From positions 620,001 through 684,000 of the forward strand of contig CBDFKJ010000009.1 in NCBI GenBank assembly GCA_965248805.1: DNA of 64,000 nt, read 5' to 3'. Within the stretch, counting starts at the first letter, position 1; every line of letters begins with the position of its first letter. This document shows, piece by piece, positions 16,941 to 25,842 of this stretch. This DNA comes from CBDFKJ01 sp965248805. GTDB lineage: Bacteria > Pseudomonadota > Alphaproteobacteria > UBA6615. The notes under the pieces are model-generated. The model made no database searches. It had not been told where the DNA came from and saw nothing but the letters and a program-made list of their open reading frames with translations. A program made the translations under genes and the position numbers.

Positions 16941-18203
16941 ATGACCGAACACCCAACAGACGTCGCAATCGAGCACTGGCCGCTGGACCGGCTGCTGCCC
17001 TACGCCGCCAACGCGCGCACCCATTCCGACCACCAGGTGGCGCAGATCGCGGGCTCGATCGCCGCCTTCGGCTTCAACGTGCCCTGCCTGGTGGACGAGG
17101 CCGGCGTGCTCATCGCGGGCCACGGCCGACTCTTGGCCGCGCGGCGTTTGGAGCTTGAGACCGTCCCGGTGCTCCGGTTGGAGCACCTGAGCGAGGCGCA
17201 GGCCCGGGCGTTCCGCATTGCCGACAACCGGATCGCTGAAAATGCCGGTTGGGACGAGGACTTGCTGCGGATCGAATTGGAGCAGCTGCGCGATGCGGAT
17301 TTCGATCTCGACCTCACCGGCTTCGAGCTCGACGACATCGAGCGGCTGCTGCAGGGGGCTGACGACGGCCCCACCGGCAACATCGACGACGACGAGGCGC
17401 CGGAGCCGCCGGAGAACCCGATCACCCGGCCGGGCGACCTCTGGCTGCTGGGCAACCACCGCCTACTCTGCGGCGACGCCACCGTGCTCGCCGATGTCGA
17501 GCGGGCGCTGGATGGCGGGCTCGCCGATCTCTGCTTCACTGATCCGCCCTACAACGTCGATTACGGCAACAGCGCCAAGGACAGGATGCGCGGCAAGCGG
17601 CGCCGGATCCGCAACGACAATCTCGGCGCCGACTTCGAGGGGTTCCTCAACGATGCCTGTCTCAACATCCTGACCGTCACCAAGGGTGCGGCCTATGTCT
17701 GCATGTCATCCTCGGAGCTGCCGACGCTGCAGCGCGCGTTCCGCGAGGCCGGCGGGCACTGGTCGACCTTCGTGATCTGGGCCAAGAACACCTTCACGCT
17801 GGGCCGGTCCGACTACCAGCGCCAGTACGAGCCGATCCTCTACGGCTGGAAGGAGGGCACCGATCATTACTGGTGCGGCGCCCGGGACCAGGGTGACGTC
17901 TGGTTCGTCGACAAGCCGGCGCGTAACGACCTGCACCCGACCATGAAGCCGGTGGCGCTGGTAGAGCGGGCAATCCGCAACTCGTCGAAGAGCCGCGACG
18001 TGGTGCTCGATCCCTTCGCCGGCTCGGGCTCGACGCTGATCGCGGCCGAGAAGACCGGCCGCGTCGCGCGGCTGGTGGAACTCGAACCGGGCTACTGCGA
18101 CGTCATCGTCCGGCGCTGGCAGGACTGGACGGGCAAGGCCGCAACGCTGGACGGCAAGACGTTCGACGCGATCGCCGCCGGCGCCGAGCGGGCCGCGGCA
18201 TGA
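16941..18203 (+). CDS. ParB-domain N4/N6 DNA methyltransferase (prophage type)
   Basis: 420 residues. Residues 12-110 are a ParB/Srx-like domain (YAANARTHSDHQVAQIAGSI, IAGHGRLLAARRL, RIADNRIAENAGWD). A beta-class methyltransferase follows, with TDPPYNVDYG at about 198 and the SAM motif LDPFAGSGSTLIAAE at about 356. Such fusions sit just upstream of terminase genes in many alphaproteobacterial prophages. The enzyme probably methylates A or C in a short target. It overlaps the next gene by 4 bp (ATGA). The frame is intact although the phage genes after it are deleted. Confidence 0.9.
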   Translation: MTEHPTDVAIEHWPLDRLLPYAANARTHSDHQVAQIAGSIAAFGFNVPCLVDEAGVLIAGHGRLLAARRLELETVPVLRLEHLSEAQARAFRIADNRIAENAGWDEDLLRIELEQLRDADFDLDLTGFELDDIERLLQGADDGPTGNIDDDEAPEPPENPITRPGDLWLLGNHRLLCGDATVLADVERALDGGLADLCFTDPPYNVDYGNSAKDRMRGKRRRIRNDNLGADFEGFLNDACLNILTVTKGAAYVCMSSSELPTLQRAFREAGGHWSTFVIWAKNTFTLGRSDYQRQYEPILYGWKEGTDHYWCGARDQGDVWFVDKPARNDLHPTMKPVALVERAIRNSSKSRDVVLDPFAGSGSTLIAAEKTGRVARLVELEPGYCDVIVRRWQDWTGKAATLDGKTFDAIAAGAERAAA

Positions 18204-18345
18204 GGCAATCGCGGCCGATGTCGCTGGTCGAAGCGGTGACCAATGTGGCGGTTGGCTACGGCCTTGCCGTAACGATACAGATGTTGGTGTTTCCGCTATT
18301 CGGTCTGCACGCGAGTCTCGGTGACAACCTGACGATCGGCGGCGT
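18200..18345 (+). pseudogene. DUF7220-like small membrane protein, truncated
   Basis: Starts MRQSRPMSLVEAVTNVAVGY with one hydrophobic segment (GLAVTIQMLVFPLFGLHASL), the pattern of the small membrane protein that usually follows prophage ParB-methyltransferases. After about 48 residues (DNLTIGGV) the sequence switches to the C-terminal part of a capsid-like gene, so a deletion joins the two at about 18345. Confidence 0.65.
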
Positions 18346-18563
18346 TGGCCAGGCGACCGGGTTTCCCGCTCGGCACCGTCGAGACCTTCGCCAGCTACTT
18401 CGCACCGGCCGACTTCAACGAGACCGCCAACATCCTGAGCCAGCAGCTCTACGTCAAGCAGGAGCCGCGCAGGTTCGAGCGCGGCACCGACGTGCACACC
18501 CAGTCCAACCCGCTGCCCATGTGCCATCGCCCCGGCGTGCTGGTGAAGCTTACGGCTGAGCGA
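18346..18563 (+). pseudogene. Phage major capsid (E-type) C-terminal fragment
   Basis: The frame reads GFPLGTVETFASYFAPADFN, ETANILSQQLYVKQEP and QSNPLPMCHRPGVLVKL, which resembles the C-terminus of lambda-gpE-like capsid proteins (APAD-x-x-E-T-x-N and Q-x-N-P-L-x-x-C-x-R-P). Everything upstream (terminase, portal, protease, most of the capsid) is missing. The frame continues without a stop into the next head gene. Confidence 0.55.
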
Positions 18564-18857
18564 GGTGGCCGCTCCGTTTCGCCGCCGCGGTCGGGTGAGT
18601 GCTTCCATCATCTCGGCCGCGATGCCGTCTACACGGCGGAAAATGGTGCACCCGTAGAGATCTGGGTGATCGCCAAGCGCGCGGGCAAAACCCGCATCCA
18701 TGCCAGCACCACGCTCTTCGACGTGCGGGTCTCAGAGATCGCCGAGCCGCGGCCCGGTGACATGCTGGATGTCGGTGGCGAGGCCTTCGTCATCCCGGGC
18801 GGGCCGGTGCGCGATGCGGAGCGTCTGGTCTGGACGCTGGAGGCCTATCCGGCATGA
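18564..18857 (+). CDS. Phage head-tail joining-like protein
   Basis: The part from SGECFHHLGRDAVYTAEN through TRIHASTTLFDVRVSEIAEP, RPGDMLDVGGEAFVIPGGP and ERLVWTLEAYP resembles gpFII/head-tail-joining proteins of prophages. The true start is unclear because the frame is open from the capsid fragment; 5' changes may have removed it. The stop overlaps an ATG (18854) that begins a next gene lost after 14 codons at the IS junction near 18896. Confidence 0.6.
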   Translation, partial: GGRSVSPPRSGECFHHLGRDAVYTAENGAPVEIWVIAKRAGKTRIHASTTLFDVRVSEIAEPRPGDMLDVGGEAFVIPGGPVRDAERLVWTLEAYPA

Positions 18858-19044
18858 AGCCCCCGCCTTGGGGCAGTCTCCCGAGACGTTCGGTGAAGCT
18901 GTATCCGGCCGATCAGGGCGACACGACCACCCTGCCGACAACGTTGACGTCAGCCGAGGCCAAGCTGGCGGCTGTGGGCGCAGCGCCGACGGCCGACGAA
19001 CCGGCGGAGCTGGTGACCGACAAAGGCTACTTCGGCCGCGAGGT

Positions 19045-20335
19045 GGACGCCTCTATTTACCTCGCCAATTTTGCCTTGTTGTGATTCTCTGCGGCGGTTC
19101 GATTCGAGGGGGGTATTGATGAGGCAGACTGGCCTGTTCGGCTTACCGGATCATCTTCGAAAGCTTTCGGCGACGGGTGATCCGTTGGAGGTGCTGGCAA
19201 AGGTCGTCGACTTCAAGATTTTCCGCGCGCCGCTTGAGGCGGCGCTGGGCTATTCGGACGGATCGAAAGGTGGCCGCCCGGCCTACGATGCGGTGGCGAT
19301 GCTCAAGGTTCTGATCCTGGCCGCGCGGCACACGGTGAGTGACGAGCGGATGGAGTTTCTGATCCGCGATCGCTTGAGCTGGCTTCGCTTCCTAGGCTTC
19401 GATCTCGGAGCGCCGACGCCGGACCGCAACACCATATGGACCTTTCGCGAGCGTCTGGTCCGGGCCGGGGCGATGGATAAGCTGTTTGCCGCCTTCGATG
19501 GCGAATTGCGCCGGTGCGGCTATCTGGCGATGGGCGGGCAGATCGTCGATGCGACGTTGGTATCGGCGCCCAAGCAGCGCCACAGCGATGACGAGAAGCG
19601 GGCGATCAAGGCGGGCAAGAGCGCGTCCGAGGTCTGGCCCGATCAGCCAGCCAAGGCGGCGCAGAAGGACACGGATGCGCGGTGGACGGTGAAGACCGGG
19701 CGGCGCAAGAACCCCGCCGGGTCGCAACGGCGCATGCCCGACATCGCGATCCCGGTGTTCGGCTACAAGAATCATGTCGTCATCGATCGGGCCTACGGCT
19801 TCATCCGCAGCTCGGCTGTGACCGATGCCGCCCGCCATGACGGCAAGATGTTGCGTCAGCTCGTCACCGGCGACAATCTGGCCGCCGGCGTGTGGGCTGA
19901 CAGCGCCTATCGCTCGAAGGCGAACGAGGCGTGGCTGGCGGGCAAGGGTCGGATCTCCCACATCCACCGCAAGAAGCCGCCGGGCCGGGCCATGCCCAAG
20001 GCGACCGCCCGGGCCAATGCCCGCAAGTCAGCGGTCCGTGCACGCGTCGAGCATGTCTTCGCCCAGCAGAAGGATCGCATGAGCCTGTTCGTCCGGACCA
20101 TCGGGCTCAAGCGGGCCGAGACCAAGATAGGCCTTGCCAACCTCGCCTATAATTTCCAGCGTCTGATCTTCCATGAGCGCAGGGCCGCCATGGCATGAGT
20201 CCGCCCGTATGACCAAAAAACACCCCGCTGAGAACGAAACCGCGGACGAATAACGCCGTCAAATCCACCCGCCGCACGGATCGGCCAACAGGACACCCTT
20301 ATCCGCGCCAAATCGGCCGGTTGTTAGAGGTCTCC
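19045..20335 (+). mobile_element. IS5-family element, copy 2, complete (1291 bp)
   Basis: Terminal repeats GGACGCCTCTA and, reversed, GGAGACCTCTA. AGGT is duplicated at 19041-19044 and 20336-20339; removing the element restores the IS1182-type transposase frame (GREV-LKSL). It is the only copy here besides 35610-36900 with both ends. Confidence 0.93.
19119..20198 (+). CDS. IS5-family transposase, intact
   Basis: 359 residues from ATG 19119 (MRQTGLFGLPDHLRKLSATG). DUF772 N-terminal domain (APLEAALGYSDGSKGGRPAY, DAVAMLKVLILAARHTVSDE), then a DDE_Tnp_1 core: GQIVDATLVSAPKQRH, VFGYKNHVVIDRAYGFIRS, GVWADSAYRS, and the C-terminal Y-x2-R-x3-E-x6-K-type helix VEHVFAQQKDRMSLFVRTIG. Full length, with no lesion. 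Confidence 0.93.
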   Translation: MRQTGLFGLPDHLRKLSATGDPLEVLAKVVDFKIFRAPLEAALGYSDGSKGGRPAYDAVAMLKVLILAARHTVSDERMEFLIRDRLSWLRFLGFDLGAPTPDRNTIWTFRERLVRAGAMDKLFAAFDGELRRCGYLAMGGQIVDATLVSAPKQRHSDDEKRAIKAGKSASEVWPDQPAKAAQKDTDARWTVKTGRRKNPAGSQRRMPDIAIPVFGYKNHVVIDRAYGFIRSSAVTDAARHDGKMLRQLVTGDNLAAGVWADSAYRSKANEAWLAGKGRISHIHRKKPPGRAMPKATARANARKSAVRARVEHVFAQQKDRMSLFVRTIGLKRAETKIGLANLAYNFQRLIFHERRAAMA

Positions 20336-20921
20336 AGGTGCTGAAGTCCCTTGCCGACGGCGCCTGGACGACCCGCATCGCCGAACCGAAGGGCAAGGGG
20401 CTCTCGCGCTGGCACGGCGACGACGCCGCTCGGCGGGCCGTTTACAACAACCGCAACCGATTGCTGTCGGGCGTGGCGAAGGCCGCGTTCAAACTCCGCG
20501 CCGAAGTGGTCGAGCGGGGCTTCGCCCAGGTCCTCGATCGCGGCGGCATGCGCCGCACTTGGCTGCGCGGGCGCGAGAACGTCGGCAAGCGCTATCTGAT
20601 CCACGTCGCCGGACACAACCTGGGCGTCCTATTGCGCCAGTTGATCGGCGCCGGGACCCCGCGAGAGGCTGCGGCCAAGGGCTTGGCGGTCCTGCTGCTT
20701 GTCTTGCGACAGGAACAATCGCTGATCATTATCCTCGCCCTCAATAACCCCCCGGCGCCGGGTCTCGCCGCCGCCATTGTTATCACGCCCGATGCTTCAT
20801 CAACTCAGTCTTCTTCAACGGGCTGTTAAGGCACTCGTAACCGTTCAGCTGCTCATAATACGTGTAGGTAACCGTGTCGAACTGAACCGCTCCGGGTTTG
20901 GCGGAGGCCATTTTGTTTGAG

Positions 20922-21827
20922 TCACGCCGCCATGTCTGACTGCTTCAGCATGGCGTAGTGGCGTTCCTCGGCTTCGGCCGGCGGGATGTTTCCGATGGGC
21001 TCCAGGAGCCGCCGGTTGTTGAACCAATCCACCCATTCCAGAGTAGCGAGCTCGACGGCCTCGAATGAGCGCCACGGCCCGCGCCGGTGAATGACCTCGG
21101 CTTTGTAAAGACCATTGATGGTCTCGGCCAGAGCATTGTCATAAGAGTCGCCGACGCTGCCCACCGAGGGTTCGATGCCCGCTTCCGCCAGGTGCTCGGT
21201 ATATTTGATCGAGACATATTGGCTCCCTCTATCGCTGTGATGGATCAGCCCACCGCGATGGACGGGTCGCCGCGCATGAAGCGCTTGTTCCAGGGCATCG
21301 AGAACAAAGCCGGCATGGGCTGTCCGGCTCACCCGCCAGCCGACGATGCGGCGGGCATAGGCGTCGATGACAAAGGCGACATAGACGAAGCCAGCCCAAG
21401 TGGCCACGTAGGTAAAGTCCGAGACCCACAGCCTGTTCGGTGCCGGAGCGTGGAACTGGCGATTGACCTTGTCGAGCGGGCAAGGCGCGGCTTGGTCGCT
21501 GACTGTCGTGCGGATCGGCTTGCCGCGGATCACCCCTTGCAAGCCCATCTCCCGCATCAGCCGCTCAACAGTGCAGCGAGCGACATCGAAGCCTTCCCGC
21601 TGCAATTGTCGCCACACCTTGCGAACGCCGTAGACACGGAAGTTCTCTTTGAAGACGCGTCGGACCTCGACCTTGAGAGCCATATCCCGTTTCGCCCGTG
21701 CCGACAGCCTGGCCGGATCGCGCCGCCTGGCCACATGGTCGTAGTAGGTCGACGGGGCGATCGGCAGCACCTTGCAGATCGGCTCGACCCCGTGCGCCTC
21801 GCGGTGATCGCCGATGAACGCGATCAT
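20922..21827 (-). CDS. IS3 transposase OrfB, intact copy
   Basis: 301 residues; rve-family DDE integrase with RLWVSDFTYVATWAGFVYVA, LIHHSDRGSQYVSIKYTEHL and DSYDNALAETINGLYKAEVI, then WVDWFNNRRLLEPIGNIPP. Unlike copy 1 it has no extra base, so this is the working reference frame for the element. Confidence 0.92.
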   Translation of the reverse strand: MIAFIGDHREAHGVEPICKVLPIAPSTYYDHVARRRDPARLSARAKRDMALKVEVRRVFKENFRVYGVRKVWRQLQREGFDVARCTVERLMREMGLQGVIRGKPIRTTVSDQAAPCPLDKVNRQFHAPAPNRLWVSDFTYVATWAGFVYVAFVIDAYARRIVGWRVSRTAHAGFVLDALEQALHARRPVHRGGLIHHSDRGSQYVSIKYTEHLAEAGIEPSVGSVGDSYDNALAETINGLYKAEVIHRRGPWRSFEAVELATLEWVDWFNNRRLLEPIGNIPPAEAEERHYAMLKQSDMAA

Positions 21828-22150
21828 GGCTTGAACCGGCGGTCGAGCTCCGCCTGGGCAAAATAGGCGCTCGCCTTGCGCAGGATCTCGTTGACCTGCC
21901 GGAGGTCGCGGTTCTCCCGCTCCAGGGCTTTCAGCCGCTCGGCGACCTCGCTGGGGACGCCGGCGCGCACGCCGCTATCGCGCTCGAACCTCTTCACCCA
22001 CTCATTGAGTGTCTGCGCCGTGCAGCCGATCTTCCCAGCTATCGAGGAAACAGCCGCCCAACGCGAGGCGTGTTAGCCCTCGTGATCCACAACCATCCGC
22101 ACCGCACGGGCGCGAACCTCAGAAGAAAACCTGTTCCTTGTCTTGCTCAT
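21824..22150 (-). pseudogene. IS3 OrfA with nonsense codon
   Basis: Identical in layout to 7016-7342, but codon GAA in REGEHASRW is TAA at about 22073, stopping OrfA after about 25 residues. A neighbouring C-to-T change lies 6 bp away. OrfAB fusion protein cannot be made from this copy. Confidence 0.9.
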
Positions 22151-22832
22151 AATGGCTCCACTTTCTCAAGAGTTGGAGCCTCCGCCAAACCCGGAGCGGT
22201 TCAAACTTCGCCTCGTCATGCGGGCCAAGCACCGGTTCCGCATCCCCCCTAAAGTACGATCCGGTCATCGCCACGATATGCACCTTGTCGCGCGCAATAA
22301 ACTCGCTCAGATGCGTACCGAGCTTATTGTCGGGATTCACCGAAACGTGGTGGAACTCGTCCACAGCGATCAGGCGGTCGTCAAATGCCTCCACGCCCAG
22401 TTGGTTCACCGCGAAACGAAAGGTGGCATGGGTGCAAACCAGCACCCGGTCATCGCTTTCCAGGAAAGCTCCGACCGACTTGACCTTGCCGCCGTCTTCT
22501 CCGTGCGCATTGCACAGGTTCCATTTCGACTCGACATGCCAGTCAGCCCAGAAGCCGAACTTGGTGAGCGGTTCGTCATTGAAGCTCGCGCCGATCGCCT
22601 TCTCTGGGACAACGATGATGGCTTGTTTGAGGGCCTGATGGTGCAGCTTATCGAGCGCCACAAACATTAGTGCTCGGCTTTTCCCGGATGCAGGCGGAGA
22701 CTTGATGAGCAGATACTGCTCGCCACGTTTTCATAGGCGCGCTCTTGCATAGGGCGCATCCCGAGTTCGTTGGACTTGGTCGAACTGCCATTGCTGACGT
22801 AGGAAACGGAGACGGAAGGGACGGATTTCACC

Positions 22833-25619
22833 TCACTCATTGCGCTCTTGCCTCCGCCTTGTGTTTCTTGGTTGCCTCCCGCCTGTCGTCATCTTTGTGT
22901 AGAGCTCGAACAGCTTCTCCAGCCGCTCGGTGCCGTTCCTGAAGCGCCGCCCAATATAGATGCGCTCAAGAACTTCGTCGTTATGCTCGTGGGCTTCGCG
23001 CAGCTCCACCGGCATGTCTTCGGGATCGTATAGATCGGCGATCGTCGCCGGGAAATACCCTTCGCGCGCCAAGAGGATGTCCTCCGCGCATCGGGTCAGG
23101 TCGGCCTTGTTCTTCTCAGTAAGCTGAGGAACTGGGAAGGTGTTCCAGCCAAGTGTGTTTGTATAAGAGTAATCGTTGCGTATTCTTGCGCAAACAGTCG
23201 CAACCCATATCAGGTTTAGTCGAGAGCATATTATCGCTAGAGGCCACAATTCTTGACCAGATATTGTGAATGCTTTGTTGGATACGACGGTTCCGCTTGG
23301 CAATAGGCCCGCGGGAAGATAGGGGCGGTTCTCCGAGCTAATCACCGGCACGCATATGACGGGGAAATCGGGTACTGGTTTCCGTTCGTCAAAACGGTGA
23401 GGCCAGTTTGCAGCCTTGACCGTGGCTGCTTTTTGACTTTCAGAACGGAATTTTTTTACGCGTTCTACTCGTTCCTTAATCTGTGGTATCGCTAATGCTG
23501 TCTGGATAGAATCATCGTCTATCCAAATACAAGAACGCCAATTACCTGAGATAAGCTCATTCGAACCCACAAATGGGCGAATGAACGCGGCGCGCTCTTC
23601 TTCTGTTAGGCCAAGACTGTCAACCTCATCAGGATCGAGAATCAGATGTCCTCCATCTGTAGGCGAGTTACCTCGCGCCATTTCAGGACGACCAAGGTGG
23701 CTCTTCAGGGTAGGATGCACGATGACATTGGGGCCTGCGATCAAGTAGGCATTGATGTTCTCTGCGTGTTTGGCAATTGCACTGCCATCATCGGCTATTG
23801 AAAATAGGCGCCGCGTTTTCCCGGAATGGTTTGAAATACCAACTATCACGACCGTAACACCCGCATTGTGGCTTGCGAGGTTGGCCCATTTGAAACTGGT
23901 GTGAGCGAAGGCAATCTCGTGCTCAGTCTCATAAATCAATGGCCAGAGGAAAGGCACCTGTTGGCCTTGGCAGATCGAATTTGTGGAGACGAAGGCGGCA
24001 ACGGAATTGGTGTGCGTTCCATAGTCGGTGGCCTTCATGAACCAGCCAGCCACATAATCGAGGGACTTCCAGCTTTTGCTCCGCCCCTCGAAGACTGATC
24101 CTAAATCAGCTTTTTGATGGTCAGACTGCCATTTAGAGCCCAGATAAGGCGGGTTGCCACAGATGTAGGTCTCCCCGCCTTCGTTCTCGAAGTCAACCTG
24201 CGCCTGGTCCAGTGGTGTGTGGAACAAATCTTCAGCGCGCATTTTCACGCCGCTGCCCGTCGGCGGGCAGATGCTCAGCCAATCAAGCCGGAGGGCGTTG
24301 CCACAAGTGATCCAGTTCATGGCATCGAGCGGAAGGAACTCGGCTAAAGCCTCCTTCTGCCCGCGATAAAGCACGTCGCACTGATACTCGGCGATGATCA
24401 GGGAGAGCCTCGCAATCTCGGCCGAGAAGTGACGTAGCTCGATTCCGCGAAAGTTGGTGACCGGAATATTGGTGCGGCGGTCGGGTTCGCCGCGCCGGCG
24501 GTTAATATCCACTTCGATCTCTCGCATCTCTTTATAAGCGATGACCAAAAAGTTGCCCGAGCCGCAGGCCGGATCGAAAACCCTGATCTTCGCCATGCGA
24601 TTGCGCAGGTTTAGAAGCTTACGGGAGTTGTCTCCCGCCTCCACTAGCCGCGCGCGCAGGTCGTCAAGGAAGAGTGGATTCAGGACTTTGAGGATGTTCG
24701 GCACACTTGTGTAGTGCATGCCGAGCGCGCCGCGCTCTTTATCATCCGCGACCGCCTGGATCATCGAGCCGAAGATATCGGGATTGATCTTCTTCCAATC
24801 GAGATTACCGATGTGAATAAGGTAGGAGCGGGCAATCCGGCTGAAGCGCGGCACGTCCGTTCCGTCTGAGAATAGGTGACCATTCACATAGGGAAATTGA
24901 TCAGCCCATCGCGGTAGCGTAGTGCTCGCACGCTCTTCGATCTTGGTATTCATGGCGCGGAACAACTCGCTAATCACCTCATGAGTGTTGGACGAGTCCC
25001 GTGCGCTCATCTGTCCGACCGTGGTGGTGAAGAGGTTATCGCCGTGGAAGAGGTCCGTGTCTTCGGCGAAGAAACAAAAGATAAGCCGTGCCATGAAGTG
25101 GTTCATGTCAAGACGCTGATCGGCGGTGCCCCAATCGGGATTGTCCGTCAGGAGCTCAACATAGAGCTTATTTAGGCCTCCGGTGGCCTTGATGTCGAAC
25201 GAGCTTTCGCGGGTTTGCTTAACCGTGGTGATGCCCGCCAAAGGCAAAAAGAAGCCGAAGTGATCAGGGAAATCCGCATAGGTGCAGGCAACGGTTTCCC
25301 CGCTATTCAGATCCTCGGCTTCGAAGTCCATCCCGTCGGTCGCGAGCACGAATTTCGCCTTGGCTTTTTTAGTGGCCGGGCTCGTCTTGAGGGCGGCAAG
25401 AGATTTTGCAACCCCACCCTCGGGACACACTGCGATGTGAATGTTGTTGGTCTGAAGGACACCGCCGAGATCAGACTTGTTTGACGCTCCCGAGCGCAGC
25501 CGCTTTATCGTCGTCGCCTTGTTGCCAAATGCTTCCAGGAAGGCGAACGGAAAGCCCTCCGGGTCGAAGGGTTGTTCAGCCAACGCTGAAATGGCTTCTT
25601 CAATCTCAACAGCGTTCAA
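22833..25619 (-). CDS. MmeI-like class I SAM-dependent DNA methyltransferase
   Basis: 928 residues from TTG 25619, which overlaps the upstream RHH stop (TTGA). N-terminal region like MmeI_N (about 1-180), a helical spacer (RLDMNHFMARLIFCFFAEDT), then the methyltransferase with motif I RVFDPACGSGNFLVIAYKEM at about 343 and motif IV ICGNPPYLGSKW near 488, and a target-recognition region (about 600-850) with WIDDDSIQTAL and YSYTNTLGWNTFPVPQLTEK. Gamma-class motif order predicts N6-adenine methylation. I see no PD-(D/E)xK motif, so restriction probably needed the adjacent helicase or was absent. The frame is intact although its helicase partner is destroyed. Confidence 0.88.
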   Translation of the reverse strand: MNAVEIEEAISALAEQPFDPEGFPFAFLEAFGNKATTIKRLRSGASNKSDLGGVLQTNNIHIAVCPEGGVAKSLAALKTSPATKKAKAKFVLATDGMDFEAEDLNSGETVACTYADFPDHFGFFLPLAGITTVKQTRESSFDIKATGGLNKLYVELLTDNPDWGTADQRLDMNHFMARLIFCFFAEDTDLFHGDNLFTTTVGQMSARDSSNTHEVISELFRAMNTKIEERASTTLPRWADQFPYVNGHLFSDGTDVPRFSRIARSYLIHIGNLDWKKINPDIFGSMIQAVADDKERGALGMHYTSVPNILKVLNPLFLDDLRARLVEAGDNSRKLLNLRNRMAKIRVFDPACGSGNFLVIAYKEMREIEVDINRRRGEPDRRTNIPVTNFRGIELRHFSAEIARLSLIIAEYQCDVLYRGQKEALAEFLPLDAMNWITCGNALRLDWLSICPPTGSGVKMRAEDLFHTPLDQAQVDFENEGGETYICGNPPYLGSKWQSDHQKADLGSVFEGRSKSWKSLDYVAGWFMKATDYGTHTNSVAAFVSTNSICQGQQVPFLWPLIYETEHEIAFAHTSFKWANLASHNAGVTVVIVGISNHSGKTRRLFSIADDGSAIAKHAENINAYLIAGPNVIVHPTLKSHLGRPEMARGNSPTDGGHLILDPDEVDSLGLTEEERAAFIRPFVGSNELISGNWRSCIWIDDDSIQTALAIPQIKERVERVKKFRSESQKAATVKAANWPHRFDERKPVPDFPVICVPVISSENRPYLPAGLLPSGTVVSNKAFTISGQELWPLAIICSRLNLIWVATVCARIRNDYSYTNTLGWNTFPVPQLTEKNKADLTRCAEDILLAREGYFPATIADLYDPEDMPVELREAHEHNDEVLERIYIGRRFRNGTERLEKLFELYTKMTTGGRQPRNTRRRQERNE

Positions 25620-25801
25620 GTAACCGATCTCTCCATTTTGGGGGCCTTCGACTCTTCTTCAGATGCATCGTTCTCCTGCAGATACTCCCGCATAAATTCG
25701 CGCAGCACCTGAGCGGCAGGCTTGTCTTGTGCCCGGCAAACCTCAAGGAACTGCTCACGCAGCTCCTTTTGAATCCTGATGCGGAGACCAACATCCTTCA
25801 T
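25616..25801 (-). CDS. Small RHH-type regulator of the defence operon
   Basis: 61 residues from ATG 25801. MKDVGLRIRIQKELREQFLE, then RAQDKPAAQVLREFMREYL, is the beta-strand plus two-helix plan of MetJ/Arc and RelB-like proteins. The tail is acidic (ENDASEEESK). It overlaps the methyltransferase start by 4 bp. A perfect 7-bp inverted repeat lies 8 bp upstream, so it most likely autoregulates the operon. Confidence 0.75.
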   Translation of the reverse strand: MKDVGLRIRIQKELREQFLEVCRAQDKPAAQVLREFMREYLQENDASEEESKAPKMERSVT

Positions 25802-25808
25802 GGCATGT

Positions 25809-25831
25809 GAGTGTACCCAATGGATACACTC
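25809..25831. promoter_or_regulatory. Operator: GAGTGTA-9-TACACTC inverted repeat
   Basis: Perfect inverted arms at 25809-25815 and 25825-25831 with a 9-bp spacer, directly before the RHH start codon at 25801. The IS1595 element was inserted 11 bp further out, so it may have removed the original promoter. Confidence 0.7.
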
Positions 25832-25842
25832 TTGAAAAGGAC

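Larger units (their letters stand above)
18896..20825 (+). mobile_element. IS1182-type element, 5'-truncated, interrupted by IS5
   Basis: 18897-19044 plus 20340-20825 equal the 3' 630 bp of the element at 32886-34308 (LYPADQGDTTTLPTTL, ELVTDKGYFGREV | LKSLADGAWTTRIAEP, DRGGMRRTWLRGRENVGKRY). The 5' half is replaced by phage sequence. The right terminal repeat ends GGGCTG at 20825. IS5 copy 2 sits inside it with the 4-bp duplication AGGT. On its right it cuts the helicase gene of the defence operon. Confidence 0.9.
20883..22203 (-). mobile_element. IS3-family element, copy 2 (1321 bp)
   Basis: Same terminal repeats as copy 1 (TGAACCGCTCCGGGTTTGGC). A 3-bp duplication AAC at 20880-20882 and 22204-22206 marks a clean insertion into the helicase gene. 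Confidence 0.94.
20826..22840 (-). pseudogene. SF2 DEAD-type helicase of a defence operon, IS-split
   Basis: ATG 22840 overlaps the methyltransferase stop by 8 bp. The frame MSEVKSVPSVSVSYVSNGSS...MQERAYE breaks near 22725, where one A is missing. The shifted frame gives RGEQYLLIKSPPASGKSRAL (Walker A), QAIIVVPEKAIGASF, RVLVCTHATFRFAV, IAVDEFHHVSVNPDN (DE-box) and HIVAMTGSYFRGDAEPV (motif III). IS3 copy 2 interrupts at DEAKF; past it, FDTVTYTYYEQLNGYECL continues at 20882-20829 before the IS1182-type end. Target AAC is duplicated. The C-terminal two thirds are deleted, so the gene is dead. Confidence 0.85.

Noticed and set aside
20826..25801. DISARM or BREX system
   Set aside because: The methyltransferase is MmeI-like and a helicase is present, but no drmA/B/C, pglZ or brx gene is seen; the helicase is not of the SNF2 type.
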